DNA from: Colletes latitarsis | Lineage: Eukaryota > Arthropoda > Insecta > Hymenoptera > Colletidae | Reading direction: 5' to 3' | Assembly (NCBI RefSeq): GCF_051014445.1 | Contig: NC_135136.1 | Span: forward strand, 16,696,001-16,760,000 | Length of the DNA stretch: 64,000 nt | Part shown: piece after piece, positions 47,633 through 60,640 of the stretch | How positions within the stretch are numbered: the stretch's first letter is position 1 | Layout: each line of letters begins with the position of its first letter | Made by a program: the position numbers and the translations under genes | Notes under the pieces: generated by a model | Told to the model about the DNA's origin: nothing | The model's database searches: none | The model's input: only the letters and a program-made list of their open reading frames with translations

Positions 47633-50175
47633 ATCAGACTCATACTTTCGCATATTTCACATACTTGTTGAACAGATCCCTGGCTTTTTCTGGTTTGGAT
47701 CACGTAGTAAAGTGGTACCACACTGAAACGGTCGATTAATCCTGGTCTCGATCAACACTTTAAAGGATAACGCCGGTTAGGACACGGTTAGGTGTGGGAT
47801 TTGCCCTAATCAGGCTCATACTGTCGCATATTTCTCATACTTGTTAACCAGATCCATTGCTTTTTCTGGTTTGGATCACCCGGTAATGTGGTATCACACT
47901 GAAACAGTCCATGAAACCTGGTTTCGATCAATATTTTAGAGGATAACGCATGATAGGTCTAGGTTAGGCCTGGGATTTGCCCTCATCAGACTCATACTTT
48001 CGCATATTTCACATACTTGTTGAACAGATCCCTGGCTTTTTCTGGTTTGGATCACGTAGTAATGTGGTACCACACTGAAACAGTCAATTATACCTGGTCT
48101 CGATCAATATTTTAGAGGATAGCGCATGTTAGATCTGGGTTAGGTGCAGGATTTGCCCGCATCAGGCTCATACTTTCGCATATTTCTCATACTTGTTGGT
48201 CAGATCCAGGGCTTTTTCTGGTTTGGATCACGTACTAATGTGGTACCACTCTGAAACAGTCGATTAAACCTGGTTTCGATCAATATTTTAGATGATAACG
48301 CATGTTAGGTCTGGGTTAGGGCTAGGATTTGCCCTCATCAGACACATACTTTCTCATTCTTCACATACTTGTTGAACAGATCCTGGGTTTTTTCTGGTTT
48401 GGATCACGTAGTAATGTGGTACCACACTGAAACAGTCCATTAATCCTGGTTTCGATCAATATTTTAGAGAATAACGCATGTTAGGTCATGGTTATGTCTG
48501 GGATTTGGTATCATCAGGCTCGTACTTTCGCATATTTCTCATACTTGATGGCCAGATTCTGGGCTTTTTCTAGTTTGGATCCTGTAGTAATGTGGTACCA
48601 CACTGAAACGGTCCATTTAACCTGGTTTCGATCAATATTATAGAGGATAACGCATGTCATGTCTCGGTTAGGCCTGGGATTTGCCCTCATCAGACACATA
48701 CTTTCGCATTCTCCACATACTTGTTGAACAGATCCTGGGTTTTTTCAGGCTTGGATCACGTAGTAATGTGGTACCACACTGAAACATTCAATTAAACCTG
48801 GTCTTGATAAATATTTTAGTGGATAACGCATGTTAGGTCTGGGTTAGGTCTAGGATTTGCCCTCATCAGGCTCATACTTTCGCATATATCTCATACTTGA
48901 TGGCTAGATCCAGGGCTTTTTCTGGATTGGATCCTGTAGTAATGTGGTACCACACTGAAACATTCCATTTAACCTGGTTTCGATCAATATTATAGAGGAT
49001 AACGCATGTTATGTCTAGGTTAGGCCTGGGATTTGCCCTCATCAGACACATACTTTCGCATCCTCCACATACTTGTTGAACAGATCCTGGGTTTTTTCTG
49101 GATTGGAACACGTAGTAATGTGGTACCACACTGAAACATTCAATTAAACCTGGTTTCCATCAATATTTTACAGGACAACGCAAGTTAGGTCTGGTATAGG
49201 TCTGGGATTTGCCCTCATCAGGGTCATATTTTCGCGTTCTTCACATACTTGTTTAACAGATCCTGGGTTTTTTTCTGGTTTGGATCACATAGTAATGTGG
49301 TACCACACTGAAACAGTCGATTAAACCTGGTTTCGATCAGTATTATTGAGGGTAACGCATGTTAGGTCTAGGTTAGGCCTGGGATTTGCCCTCATCAGGG
49401 TCATATTTCCGCGTTCTACACATACTTGTTGAACAGATCCTGGGTTATTTCTGGTTTGGATCAGGTAGTAATGTGGTTCCACACTGAAACAGTCGATTAA
49501 ACCTGGACACAATCAACATTTTAGGGGATAACGCCGGTTAGGACTCGGTTAGGTGAGGCATTTGCCCTCATCAGGCACATACTTTCGCATATTTCTCATA
49601 CCTGTTGGCCAGATACGTTGCTTTTTCTGGATTGGATCACATACTGATGTAGTACCACACTGAAACAGTCAATTATACCTGGTCTCGATCAATATTTTAG
49701 AGGATAACGCATGTTAGGTCTGGGTTAGGTCCAGGATTTGCCCGTATCAGGCTCATACTTTCGCATATTTCTCATACTTGTTCGCCAGATCCAGGGCTTT
49801 TTCTGGTCTGGTTCACGTAGTAATGTGGTACCACATTGAAACAGTCCATTAAACCTGGTTTCGATCAACATTTTAGATGATAACGCATGTTAGGTCTAGG
49901 TTAGGCCTGGGATTTGCCCTCAGCAGGCTCATACTTTCGCATATTTCTCATAGTTGATGGCCAGATTCTGGGTTTTTTTCTGGTGTGGATCACGTAGTAA
50001 TGTGGTACCACACTGAAACATTCGATTAAGCCTGGTATCGATCAATATTTTAGAGGATAACGCATGTTATGTCTGGGATAGGTCTAGGATTTGCCCTCAT
50101 CAGGCTCATACTGTCGCATATTTCTCATACTTGTTAGCCAGATCCATTGCTTTTTCTGATTTGGATCACGTGGTA

Positions 50176-50196
50176 ATGTGGTATCTACCAGAACTA
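50176..50196. other. Satellite orientation switch (inversion breakpoint)
   Basis: A direct-orientation unit runs GGTAATGTGGTATC to 50,185 and, instead of the expected ACACTGAAACAG, continues TACCAGAACTAACCC, the reverse complement of another part of the monomer. Every unit beyond reads in reverse orientation. The join has the small inverted repeat GGTA-TC-TACC at its centre. About 80 bp of monomer are absent between the two faces, so it is not a simple palindrome of one unit. Confidence 0.93.
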
Positions 50197-53100
50197 ACCC
50201 AGACATAACCAGCGTTATCCTCTAAAATATTAATCGGAACCAGGCTCAATTGACTGTTTCGGTGTGGTACCGCATTACGCGTGGATCCAAGCCACAAAAC
50301 ACCCGAGATCTGGTCAACAAGTACACGAAAATTGCGGGAAGTATGAGCCGGATGAGGGCAAATCCCAGACCTAACCGAGACATAACCGGCGTTATCCTCT
50401 AAAAAATTCATCGCAACCAGGTTTAATTCACCGTCTCGGTGTGGAACCACATTACTACGGGATCCAAACACGGAGAAACCCAGGATCAGGCCTACAAGTA
50501 TGCGAAAAACGCGAAAGTATGAGCCAGATGATTGTAAATACCAGTCCTAACCGAGACATAACCGGCTTTATCCTCTAAAATACTAATCGCAACCAGGATT
50601 ATTTGACTGGTACCGCGTTACTACGTGGTCCAAGCCAGAAAAAACCCAGGATCTGCCAAACAAGTATGCGAAAAACGCGAAAGTATGAGCCAGAAGGTTG
50701 CAAATACCGGAACTAAACCAGACATACCCAGCGTTATCCTCTAAAATATTATTCGCAACCAGGGTTAGTTGACTGTTTCAGTGTGGTACCACATTACTAC
50801 GTGGTCCAAGCCAGAAAAAGGCCAGGATCTGAACAACAAGTATGCGAAAAATGCGAAAGTTCGAGCCAGATGATGGCAAATACCAGACCTAACCAAGACG
50901 TAACCGGCGTTATCCTCTAAAATACTAATCGGAACCAGCTTTTATTGACAGTGTGGTACCACATAACTACGTGGTCCAAGCCAGAAAAAGGCCAGGATCT
51001 GAACAACAAGTATGCGAAAAATGCGAAAGTACGAGCCAGATGATTGCTGATACCAGACCTAACCCAGACATAACCGGCGTTATCCTCTAAAAAATTAATC
51101 GCAACCAGGTTTAATTGACCGTCTCGGTGTGGAACCACACTACTACTACGGGATCCAAACCCGAAGAAACCCATGATCAGGCCTACAAGTATGCGAAAAA
51201 CGCGAAAGTATGAGCCAGATTATTGTAAATACCAAACCTAACCGAGACATAACCGGCTTTATCCTCTAAAATATTAATCGCAACCAGGTTTCGATTGACT
51301 GTTTCGGTGTGCTACCGCATTACTACGTGATGCAAACCAGAAATATCCCAGGATCTGGCCAACAACTATGCGAAAAACGCGAAAGTATGAGCCAGATGAT
51401 TGCAAATACCAGAACTATCCCAGACATAACCAGCGTTATCCTCTAAAATATTATTCGCAACCAGGTTTAATTGACTGCTTCGGCGTGGTACCACATTACT
51501 AAGTGGTCCAAGCCAGAAAACGGCCAGGATCTGGCCAAAAATATGCGAAAAATGCGAAAGTGCGAGCCAGATGAGGACAAATCCCAGACCTAACCGAGAC
51601 ATAACCGGCGTTATCCTCTAAAATATTAATCGTAACCAGGTTTAATTGACTGTTTCAGTGTGGTACCACTTTACTACGTGGTCCAGCCAGAAGAAGGCCA
51701 GGATCTGGCCAACAAGTATGCGAAAAAAGCGAAAGAACGAGCCAGATGAGGGCAAATACCAGAACTAACCGAGACATTACCGGCGTTATCCTCTAAAATA
51801 TTAATCGCAACCAGGTTTAATTGACTGTTTCGGTGTGGAACCACATTACTACGGGATCCAAACCAGAAAAATCCCAGGATCTGGCCAACAACTATGCGAA
51901 AAACGCGAAAGTATGAGCCAGATGATTGCAAATACCAGAACTATCCCAGACATAACCAGCGTTATCCTCTAAAATATTATTCGCAATCAGGTTTAATTGA
52001 CTGTTTCGGTGTGGTACCACATTACTACGTGGTTCAAGCCAGAAAACGGCCAGGATCTGGCAAAAAGTATGCGAAAAATGCGAAAGTACGAGCCAGATGA
52101 GGGCAAATCCCAGACCTAACCGAGACATAACCGGCGTTATCCTCTAAAATATTAATCGTAACCAGGTTTAATTGACTGTTTCAGTGTGGTACCACTTTAC
52201 TACGTGGTCCAGCCAGAAGAAGGCCAGGATCTGGCCAACAAGTATGCGAAAAATGAGAAAGTACGAGCCAGATGAGGGCAAATACCAGACCTAACCGAGA
52301 CATTGCCGGCGTTATCCTCTAAAATATTATTCGCAACCAGGTTTAATTGACTGTTTCAGTGTGGTACCACTTTACTACGTGGTCCAGCCAGAAGAAGGCC
52401 AGGATCTGGCCAACAAGAATGCGAAAAATGTGAAAGTACGAGCCAGATGATTGCAAATACCAGAACTAACCCAGGCATAACCAGCGTTATCCTCTAAATT
52501 ACTAAGCAGAACCAGCTTCTATTGACTGTATCGGTGTGGTACCACATTACTACGTGACCCAAACCAGAAAAATCCCAGGATCTGGCCAACAACTATGCGA
52601 AAAACGCGAAAGTATGAGCCAGATGATTGCAAATACCAGAACTATCCCAGACATAACCAGCGTTATCCTCTAAAATATTATTCGCAACCAGGTTTAATTG
52701 ACTGTTTCGGTGTGGTACCACATTACTACGGGATCCAAGCCAGAAAAAACCCACGATCTGGCCAACAAATATGCGAAAAACGCGAAAGTACGAGCCAGAT
52801 GAGGGCAAATCCCAGACCTAACCCAGACATAACCGGCGTTATCCTCCAAAATAGTAATCGCTACCCGGTTTAATTGACTGTTTCGGTGTGGTACCGCGTT
52901 ATTACGTGATCCAAACCAGAAAGTGGCCAGGATCTGGCCAACAAGTATGCGAAAAACGCAAAAGTATGAGACACATGATTGCAAATACCAGAGCTAACCT
53001 AGACATAACCGGCGTTATCCTCTAAAATACTAATCGGAACCAGCTTTTATTGACAGTGTGGGGCCACATTACTACGTGATCCAAGCCAGAAAAAGCCCAG

Positions 53101-55374
53101 GATCTGACCAACAAGTATGCGAAAAATACGAAAGTACGAGGCAGATGATTGCTAATACCAGAACTAACCCAAACATAACCAGCGTTATCCTCCAAACTAT
53201 TAACCGGAACCAGCTTTTATTGACAGTGTGGGACCACATTACTACGTGATCCAAGCCAGAAAAAGCCCAGGATCTGGCCAACAAGAATGCGAAAAATGCG
53301 AATGTATGTGCCAGATGATAACAAATACCAGAACTAACCCAGACATAACCAGCGTTATCCTCTAAAATACTAATCGGAACCAGCTTTTGTTGACAGTGTG
53401 GGACCACATTACTACGTGATCCAAACCAGAAAAAGCCCAGGATGTGGCCAACAAGTATGCGAATAGTGCGAAAGTACGAGCCAGATGAGGGCAAATCCCA
53501 GACCTAACCCAGACATAACCGGCGTTATCCTCCAAAATAGTAATCGCAACCAGGATTAATTGACTGTTTCGGTGTGGAACCACATTACTACGGGATCCAA
53601 ACCTGAAAAATCCCAGGATCTGTCCAACAACTATGGGAAAAACACGAAAGTATGAGCAAGATGATTGCTGATACCAGAACTAACCCAAACATAACCAGCG
53701 TTATCCTCCAAACTATTAACCGGAACCAGCTTTTATTGACTGTTTCAGTGTGCTACCACATTTCTACGTGATCCAAACCAGAAAAAACCCAGGATCTGCC
53801 CAACAAGTATGCGAAAACCGCGAAAGTATGAGCCACATAATTGCAAATACCAGAGCTAACCTAGACATAACCGGCGTTATCCTCTATAATACTAATCGGA
53901 AGCAGCTTTTATTGACAGTGTGGGACCACATTACTACGTGATCCAAGCCAGAAAAAGCCCAGGATCTGGCCAACAAGTATGCGAAAAGAGCGAATGTACG
54001 AGACAGATGAGTGCAAATCCCAGACCTAACCGAGACATAACCGGCGTTATCCCCTAAAATATTAATCGCAACCAGCTTTAATTGACTGTTTCGGTGTGGT
54101 ACCGCATTACTACGGGATCCAAACCAGAAAAAAACGCAGGATCTGGCCAACAAGTATGCGAAAAACGCGATAGTATGTGCCAGATGATAGCAAGTACCAG
54201 AACTAACCCAGACATAACCAGCGTTATCCTCTAAAATACTTACCGGAACCAGCTTCTATTGACTGTTTCAGTTTGGTGCCACATTACTGCGGGATCCAAA
54301 CGAGAAAAAACCCACGATCTGGCCAACAAATATGCGAAAAACGCGAAAGTACGAGCCAGATCAGGGCAAATCCCAGACCTAACCCAGACATAACCGGCGT
54401 TATCCTCCAAAATAGTAATCGCTACCCGGTTTAATTGACTGTTTCGTTGTGGTACAGCGTTACTACGTGATCCAAACCAGAAAGTGGCCAGGATCTGGCC
54501 AACAAGTATGCGAAAAATGCGAAAGTACGAGCCAGATGAGGGCAAATACCAGACCTAACCGAGACATAACCGGCGTTATCCTCTAAAATATTAATCGCAG
54601 CCAGGTTTAATTGACAGTTTCGGTGTGGAACCACATTACTACGGGATCCAAACCGGAAAAATCCCAGGATCTGGCCAACAACTATGCGAAAAACACGAAA
54701 GTATGAGCCAGATGATAGCAAATACCAGAACTAACCCAGACATAACCAGCGTTATCCTCTAAAATACTTACCGGAACCAGCTTCTATTGACTGTTTCAGT
54801 GTGGTACCACATTACTACGTGATCCAAACCAGAAAAAACCCAGGATCTGGCCAACAAGTATGCGAAAAACGCGAAAGTACGAGCCAGATGAGGGCAAATA
54901 CCAGACCTAACCCAGACATAACCGGCGTTATCCTCTAAAATATTAATCGCAGCCAGGTTTAGTTGACCGTTTCAGTGTTGTACCACTTTACTACGTGATC
55001 CAAACCAGAAAAAGGCCAGGACCTGGCCAACAAGTATGCGAAAAATGTGAAAGTACGAGCCTGATGAGGGCAAATACCAGACCTAACCCAGACATTACCG
55101 GCGTTTTCCTCTAAAATATTAATCGCAACCAGGTTTAACTGATTGTTTCCGTGTGGAACCACATTACTACGGGATCCAAACCAGAAAAAACCCAGGATCT
55201 GGCCAATAACTATGCGAAAAACGCGAATGTATGAGCCAGATGGTTGCAAATACCAGAACTATCCCAGACAAAACCGGCGTTATCCTCTAAAATATTAATC
55301 GCAACCAGGTTTAATTGACAGTTTTAGTGTGGTCCCACTTTACTACTTGGTCCAAGCCAGAAAAAGGCCAGGAC
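50186..55374 (-). repeat. Inverted array, heterogeneous proximal part
   Basis: Mixed monomers next to the breakpoint. Similar units recur at short multiples, for example a TATGCGAAAAACGCGAAAG unit carrying GATGATTGCAAATACCAG at about 51,368, 51,894 and 52,595 (three and four monomers apart). Some units are shortened around the palindromic core, as at about 50,940 and 53,050, where ATTGACAGTGTGG replaces the longer ATTGACTGTTTCGGTGTGG. I find no stable long HOR here. Confidence 0.75.
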
Positions 55375-58139
55375 CTGGCCAACAAGTATGCGAAAAATGT
55401 GAAAGTACGAGCCTGATGAGGGCAAATACCAGACCTAACCCAGACATTACCGGCGTTTTCCTCTAAAATATTAATCGCAGCCAGGTTTAGTTGACCGTTA
55501 CGGTGTGGAACCACATTACTACGGGATCCAAACCTGAAGAAACCCAGAATCTGGCCAACAAGTATGCGAAAAATGCGAAAGTACGAGCCAGATGAGTGCA
55601 AATACCAGACCTAACCCAGACGTAACCGGCGTTATCCTCCAAAATAGTAATCGCAACCAGGTTTAATTGACAGTTTCGGTGTGGTACCGCGTTACTACGT
55701 GATCCAAACCAGAAATGATCTGGCAAATACCAGACCTAACCCAGACATAACCGGCGTTATCCTCTAAAATATTAATCGGACCCAGGTTTAATTGACTGTT
55801 TCAGTGTGGTACCACTTTACTACGTGCTCCAAGCCAGACAAAGGCCAGGATCTGGCCAACAAGTATGCGAAAAATGCGAAAGTACGAGCCAGATGATGGC
55901 AAATCCCGGACGCAACCGAGACAGGACCGGCGTTATCCTCTAAAATATTAATCGCAACCAGGTTTAATTGCCTGTTTCGGTGTGGTACCGCATTACTACG
56001 TGATCCAAACCAGAAAATGGCCAGGATCCTGCCAAAAAGTATGCGAAAAACTCGAAGGTATGTGCCAGATGATAGCAAATACCAGCACTAACCCAGACAT
56101 AACCAGCGTTATCCTATAAAATACTTATCGGAACCAGCTTCTACTGACTGTTTCAGTGTGGTACCACATTACTACGTGATCCAAACCAGAAAAAGCCCAG
56201 TATCTGGCCAACAAGTATGCGAAAAATGCGAAAGTACGAGCCAGATGAGGGCAAATACCAGACCTAACCCAGACATAACCGGCGTTATCCTCTAAAATAT
56301 TAATCGCAACCAGGTTTAATTGACTGTTTTAGTGTGGTCCCACATTACTACTTGGTCCAAGCCAGGAAAAGGCCAGGATCTGGCCAACAAGTATGCGAAA
56401 AATGTGAAAGTACGAGCCTGATGAGGGCAAATACCAGACCAAACTCAGACATTACCGGCGTTATCCTCTAAAATATTAATCGCAGCCAGGTTTAGTTGAC
56501 CGCTTCGGTGTGGAACCACATTACTACGGGATCCAAAACTGAAGAAACCCCGGATCTGGCCAACAAGTATGCGAAATATGCGAAAGTACGAGCCAGATGA
56601 GTGCAAATACCAGACCTAACCCAGACGTAACCGGCGTTATCCTCCGAAATAGTAATCGCAACCAGGTTTAATTGACAGTTTCGGTGTGGTACCGCGTTAC
56701 TACGTGATCCAAACCAGAAAAAAGCCAGGATCTGGCCAACAAGTATGCGAAAAATGCGAAAGTACGAGCCGGATGAGGGCAAATACCAGACCTAACCCAG
56801 ACATAACCGGCGTTATCCTCAAAAATATTAAACGGACCCAGGTTTAATTGACAGTTTCGGTGTGGTACCGCGTTACTACGTGATCCAAACCAGAAAAAAG
56901 CCAGGATCTGGCCAACAAGTATGCGAAAAATGCGAAAGTACGAGCCGGATGAGGGCAAATACCAGACCTAACCCAGACATAACCGGCGTTATCCTCAAAA
57001 ATATTAAACGGACCCAGGTTTAATTGACTGTTTCAGTGTGGTACCACTTTACTACGTGGTCCAAGCCAGAAAAAGGCCAGGATCTGGCCAACAAGCATGC
57101 GGAAAGTGCGAAAGTACGAGCCAGATGAGGGCAAATACCAGACCTTCACCAGACATAACCGGCGTTATCCTCCAAAGTAGTAATCGCAACCAGATTTAAT
57201 TGCCTGTTTCGGTGTGGTACCGCATTACTACGTGATCCAAACCAGAAAAAGGCCAGGATCCGGCCATCAAGAATGCGAAAAATCCGAAAGTACGAGCCAG
57301 ATGAGGGCAAATACCAGACCTTACCGAGATATAACCGGCGTTATTCTCTAAAATATTAATCGCAACCAGGTTTAACTGACTGTTTCCGTGTGGAACTACA
57401 TTACTACGGGATCCAAACCAGAAAAAAGCCAGGATCTGGCCAACAAGTATGCGAAAAATGCGAAAGTACGAGCCAGATGAGGGCAAATACCAGACCTAAC
57501 CCAGACATAACCGGCGTTATCCTCTAAAATATTAATCGCAACCAGGTTTAATTGCCTGTTTCGGTGTGGTACCGCATTACTACGTGATCCAAACCAGAAA
57601 AAGGCCAGGATCCGGCCATCAAGAATGCGAAAAATCCGAAAGTACGAGCCAGATGAGGGCAAATACCAGACCTTACCGAGATATAACCGGCGTTATTCTC
57701 TAAAATATTAATCGCAACCAGGTTTAATTGACAGTTTCGGTGTGGTACCGCGTTACTACGTGATCCATACCAGAAAAAAGCCAGGATCTGGCCAACAAGT
57801 ATGCGAAAAATGCGAAAGTACGAGCCAGATGTGGACAAATCCCAGACCTACCCGAGACATAACCGGCGTTATCCTCTAAAATATTAATCGCAACCAGGTT
57901 TAATTGACTGTTTCAGTGCGGTAACACATTACTACGTGATCCAAACCAGAAAAAGCCCAGGATCTGGCCAACAAGTATGCGAAAAATGCGAAAGTACGAG
58001 CCAGATGTGGACAAATCCCAGACCTACCCGAGACATAACCGGCGTTATCCTCTAAAATATTAATCGCAACCAGGTTTAATTGACTGTTTCAGTGCGGTAA
58101 CACATTGCTACGTGATCCAAACCAGAAAAAGCCCAGGAT
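55375..58139 (-). repeat. 2,765 bp HOR, copy 1 (16 monomers, one shortened)
   Basis: Repeated from about 58,140. Exact marker AGAAATGATCTGG is at 55,711 and 58,476 (offset 2,765). Within this copy a single monomer with GAGCCGGATGAGGG and TCAAAAATATTAAACGG is present twice in a row (about 56,667-57,018), whereas the next copy has it once. A different extra monomer in copy 2 restores the overall length. Confidence 0.87.
55705..55740 (-). repeat. Internally deleted monomer, HOR copy 1
   Basis: The unit runs AGAAATGATCTGGCAAATAC, lacking about 44 bp between CTGG and CAAATACC and about 7 bp more just before GATCTGG. The loss of about 51 bp accounts for the HOR being 2,765 bp rather than sixteen full monomers. 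It recurs in the next two HOR copies. Confidence 0.88.
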
Positions 58140-60640
58140 ATGGCCAACAAGTATGCGAAAAATGTGAAAGTACGAGCCTGATGAGGGCAAATACCAGACC
58201 TAACCCAGACATTACCGGCGTTTTCCTCTAAAATATTAATCGCAGCCAGGTTTAGTTGACCGTTTCGGTGTGGAACCACATTACTACGGGATCCAAACCT
58301 GAAGAAACCCAGGATCTGGCCAACAAGTATGCGAAAAATGCGAAAGTACGAGCCAGATGAGTGCAAATACCAGACCTAACCCAGACGTAACCGGCGTTAT
58401 CCTCCAAAATAGTAATCGCAACCAGGTTTAATTGACAGTTTCGGTGTGGTACAGCGTTACTACGTGATCCAAACCAGAAATGATCTGGCAAATACCAGAC
58501 CTAACCCAGACATAACCGGCGTTATCCTCTAAAATATTAATCGGACCCAGGTTTAATTGACTGTTTCAGTGTGGTACCACTATACTACGTGCTCCAAGCC
58601 AGACAATGGCCAGGTTCTGGCCAACAAGTATGCGAAAAATGCGAAAGTACGAGCCAGATGAGGGCAAATCCCGGACGTAACCGAGACAGGACCGGCGTTA
58701 TCCTCTAAAATATTAATCGCAACCAGGTTTAATTGCCTGTTTCGGTGTGGTACCGCATTACTACGTGATCCAAACCAGAAAACGGCCAGGATCCTGCCAA
58801 AAAGTATGCGAAAAATTCGAAGGTATGTGCCAGATGATAGCAACTACCAGCACTAACCCAGACATAACCAGCGTTATCCTATAAAATACTTATCGGAACC
58901 AGCTTCTACTGACTGTTTCAGTGTGGTACCACATTACTACGTGATCCAAACCAGAAAAAGCCCAGTATCTGGCCAACAAGTATGCGAAAAATGCGAAAGT
59001 ACGAGCCAGATGAGGGCAAATACCACACCTAACCCAGACATAACCGGCGTTATCCTCTAAAATATTAATCGCAACCAGGTTTAATTGACTGTTTTAGTGT
59101 GGTCCCACATTACTACTTGGTCCAAGCCAGGAAAAGGCCAGGATCTGGCCAACAAGTATGCGAAAAATGTGAAAGTACGAGCCTGATGTGGGCGAATACC
59201 AGACCAAACACAGACATTACCGGCGTTATCCTCTAAAATATTAATCGCAGCCAGGTTTAGTTGACCGCTTCAGTGTGGAACCACATTACTACGGGATCCA
59301 AACCTGAAGAAACCCAGGATCTGGCCAACAAGTATGCGAAATATGCGAACGTACGAGCCAGATGAGTGCAAATACCAGACCTAACCCAGACGTAACCGGC
59401 GTTATCCTCCGAAATAGTAATCGCAACCAGGTTTAATTGACAGTTTCGGTGTGGTACCGCGTTACTACGTGATCCAAACCAGAAAAAAGCCAGGATCTGG
59501 CCAACAAGTATGCGAAAAATGCGAAAGTACGAGCCGGATGAGGGCAAATACCAGACCTAACCCAGACATAACCGGCGTTATCCTCAAAAATATTAAACGG
59601 ACCCAGGTTTAATTGACTGTTTCAGTGTGGTACCACTTTACTACGTGGTCCAAGCCAGAAAAAGGCCAGGATCTGGCCAACAAGCATGCGGAAAGTGCGA
59701 AAGTACGAGCCAGATGAGGGCAAATACCAGACCTAACCAGGACATAACTGGCGTTATCCTCTAAAATATTAATCGCAACCAACTTTAATTGACTGTTTCT
59801 GTGTGGAACCACATTACTACGGGATCCAAACCAGAAAAATCCCAGGATCTGCCCAACAACTATGCGAAAACGCGAAAGTACGAGCCAGATGAGGGCAAAT
59901 ACCAGACCTTCACCAGACATAACCGGCGTTATCCTCCAAAGTAGTAATCGCAACCAGATTTAATTGCCTGTTTCGGTGTGGTACCGCATTACTACGTGAT
60001 CCAAACCAGAAAAAGGCCAGGATCCGGCCATCAAGAATGCGAAAAATCCGAAAGTACGAGCCAGATGAGGGCAAATACCAGACCTTACCGAGATATAACC
60101 GGCGTTATTCTCTAAAATATTAATCGCAACCAGGTTTAACTGACTGTTTCCGTGTGGAACTACATTACTACGGGATCCAAACCAGAAAAAAGCCAGGATC
60201 TGGCCAACAAGTATGCGAAAAATGCGAAAGTACGAGCCAGATGAGGGCAAATACCAGACCTAACCCAGACATAACCGGCGTTATCCTCTAAAATATTAAT
60301 CGCAACCAGGTTTAATTGCCTGTTTCGGTGTGGTACCGCATTACTACGTGATCCAAACCAGAAAAAGGCCAGGATCCGGCCATCAAGAATGCGAAAAATC
60401 CGAAAGTACGAGCCAGATGAGGGCAAATACCAGACCTTACCGAGATATAACCGGCGTTATTCTCTAAAATATTAATCGCAACCAGGTTTAATTGACAGTT
60501 TCGGTGTGGTACCGCGTTACTACGTGATCCATACCAGAAAAAAGCCAGGATCTGGCCAACAAGTATGCGAAAAATGCGAAAGTACGAGCCAGATGTGGAC
60601 AAATCCCAGACCTACCCGAGACATAACCGGCGATATCCTC
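58140..60640 (-). repeat. 2,765 bp HOR, copy 2
   Basis: Matches copy 1 with scattered substitutions until about 60,640, where the sequence leaves into ATTAATCGGACCCAGGTATAATTG and other monomers. An extra unit near 59,720-59,890, with GACATAACTGGCG, is absent from copy 1 but present in copy 3. Confidence 0.86.
58470..58505 (-). repeat. Internally deleted monomer, HOR copy 2
   Basis: Same deletion structure as at 55,711 (AGAAATGATCTGG starts at 58,476). Confidence 0.88.

Larger units (their letters stand above)
33801..50185 (+). repeat. Satellite array, direct orientation, right of the retroelement
   Basis: The same 176 bp monomer in the same orientation. From about 36,720 onward some units carry ATAACGCCGGTTAGGAC in place of the usual ATAACGCATGTTAGGTC, a signature shared with the inverted array beyond 50,186. 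Sub-blocks show very similar long duplications, described separately. No gene or RNA gene is seen. The stretches 33,801-35,079 and 47,633-50,185 are mixed monomers; within the latter, about 48,350-49,150 matches about 42,364-43,164 at offset 5,986. Confidence 0.96.
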
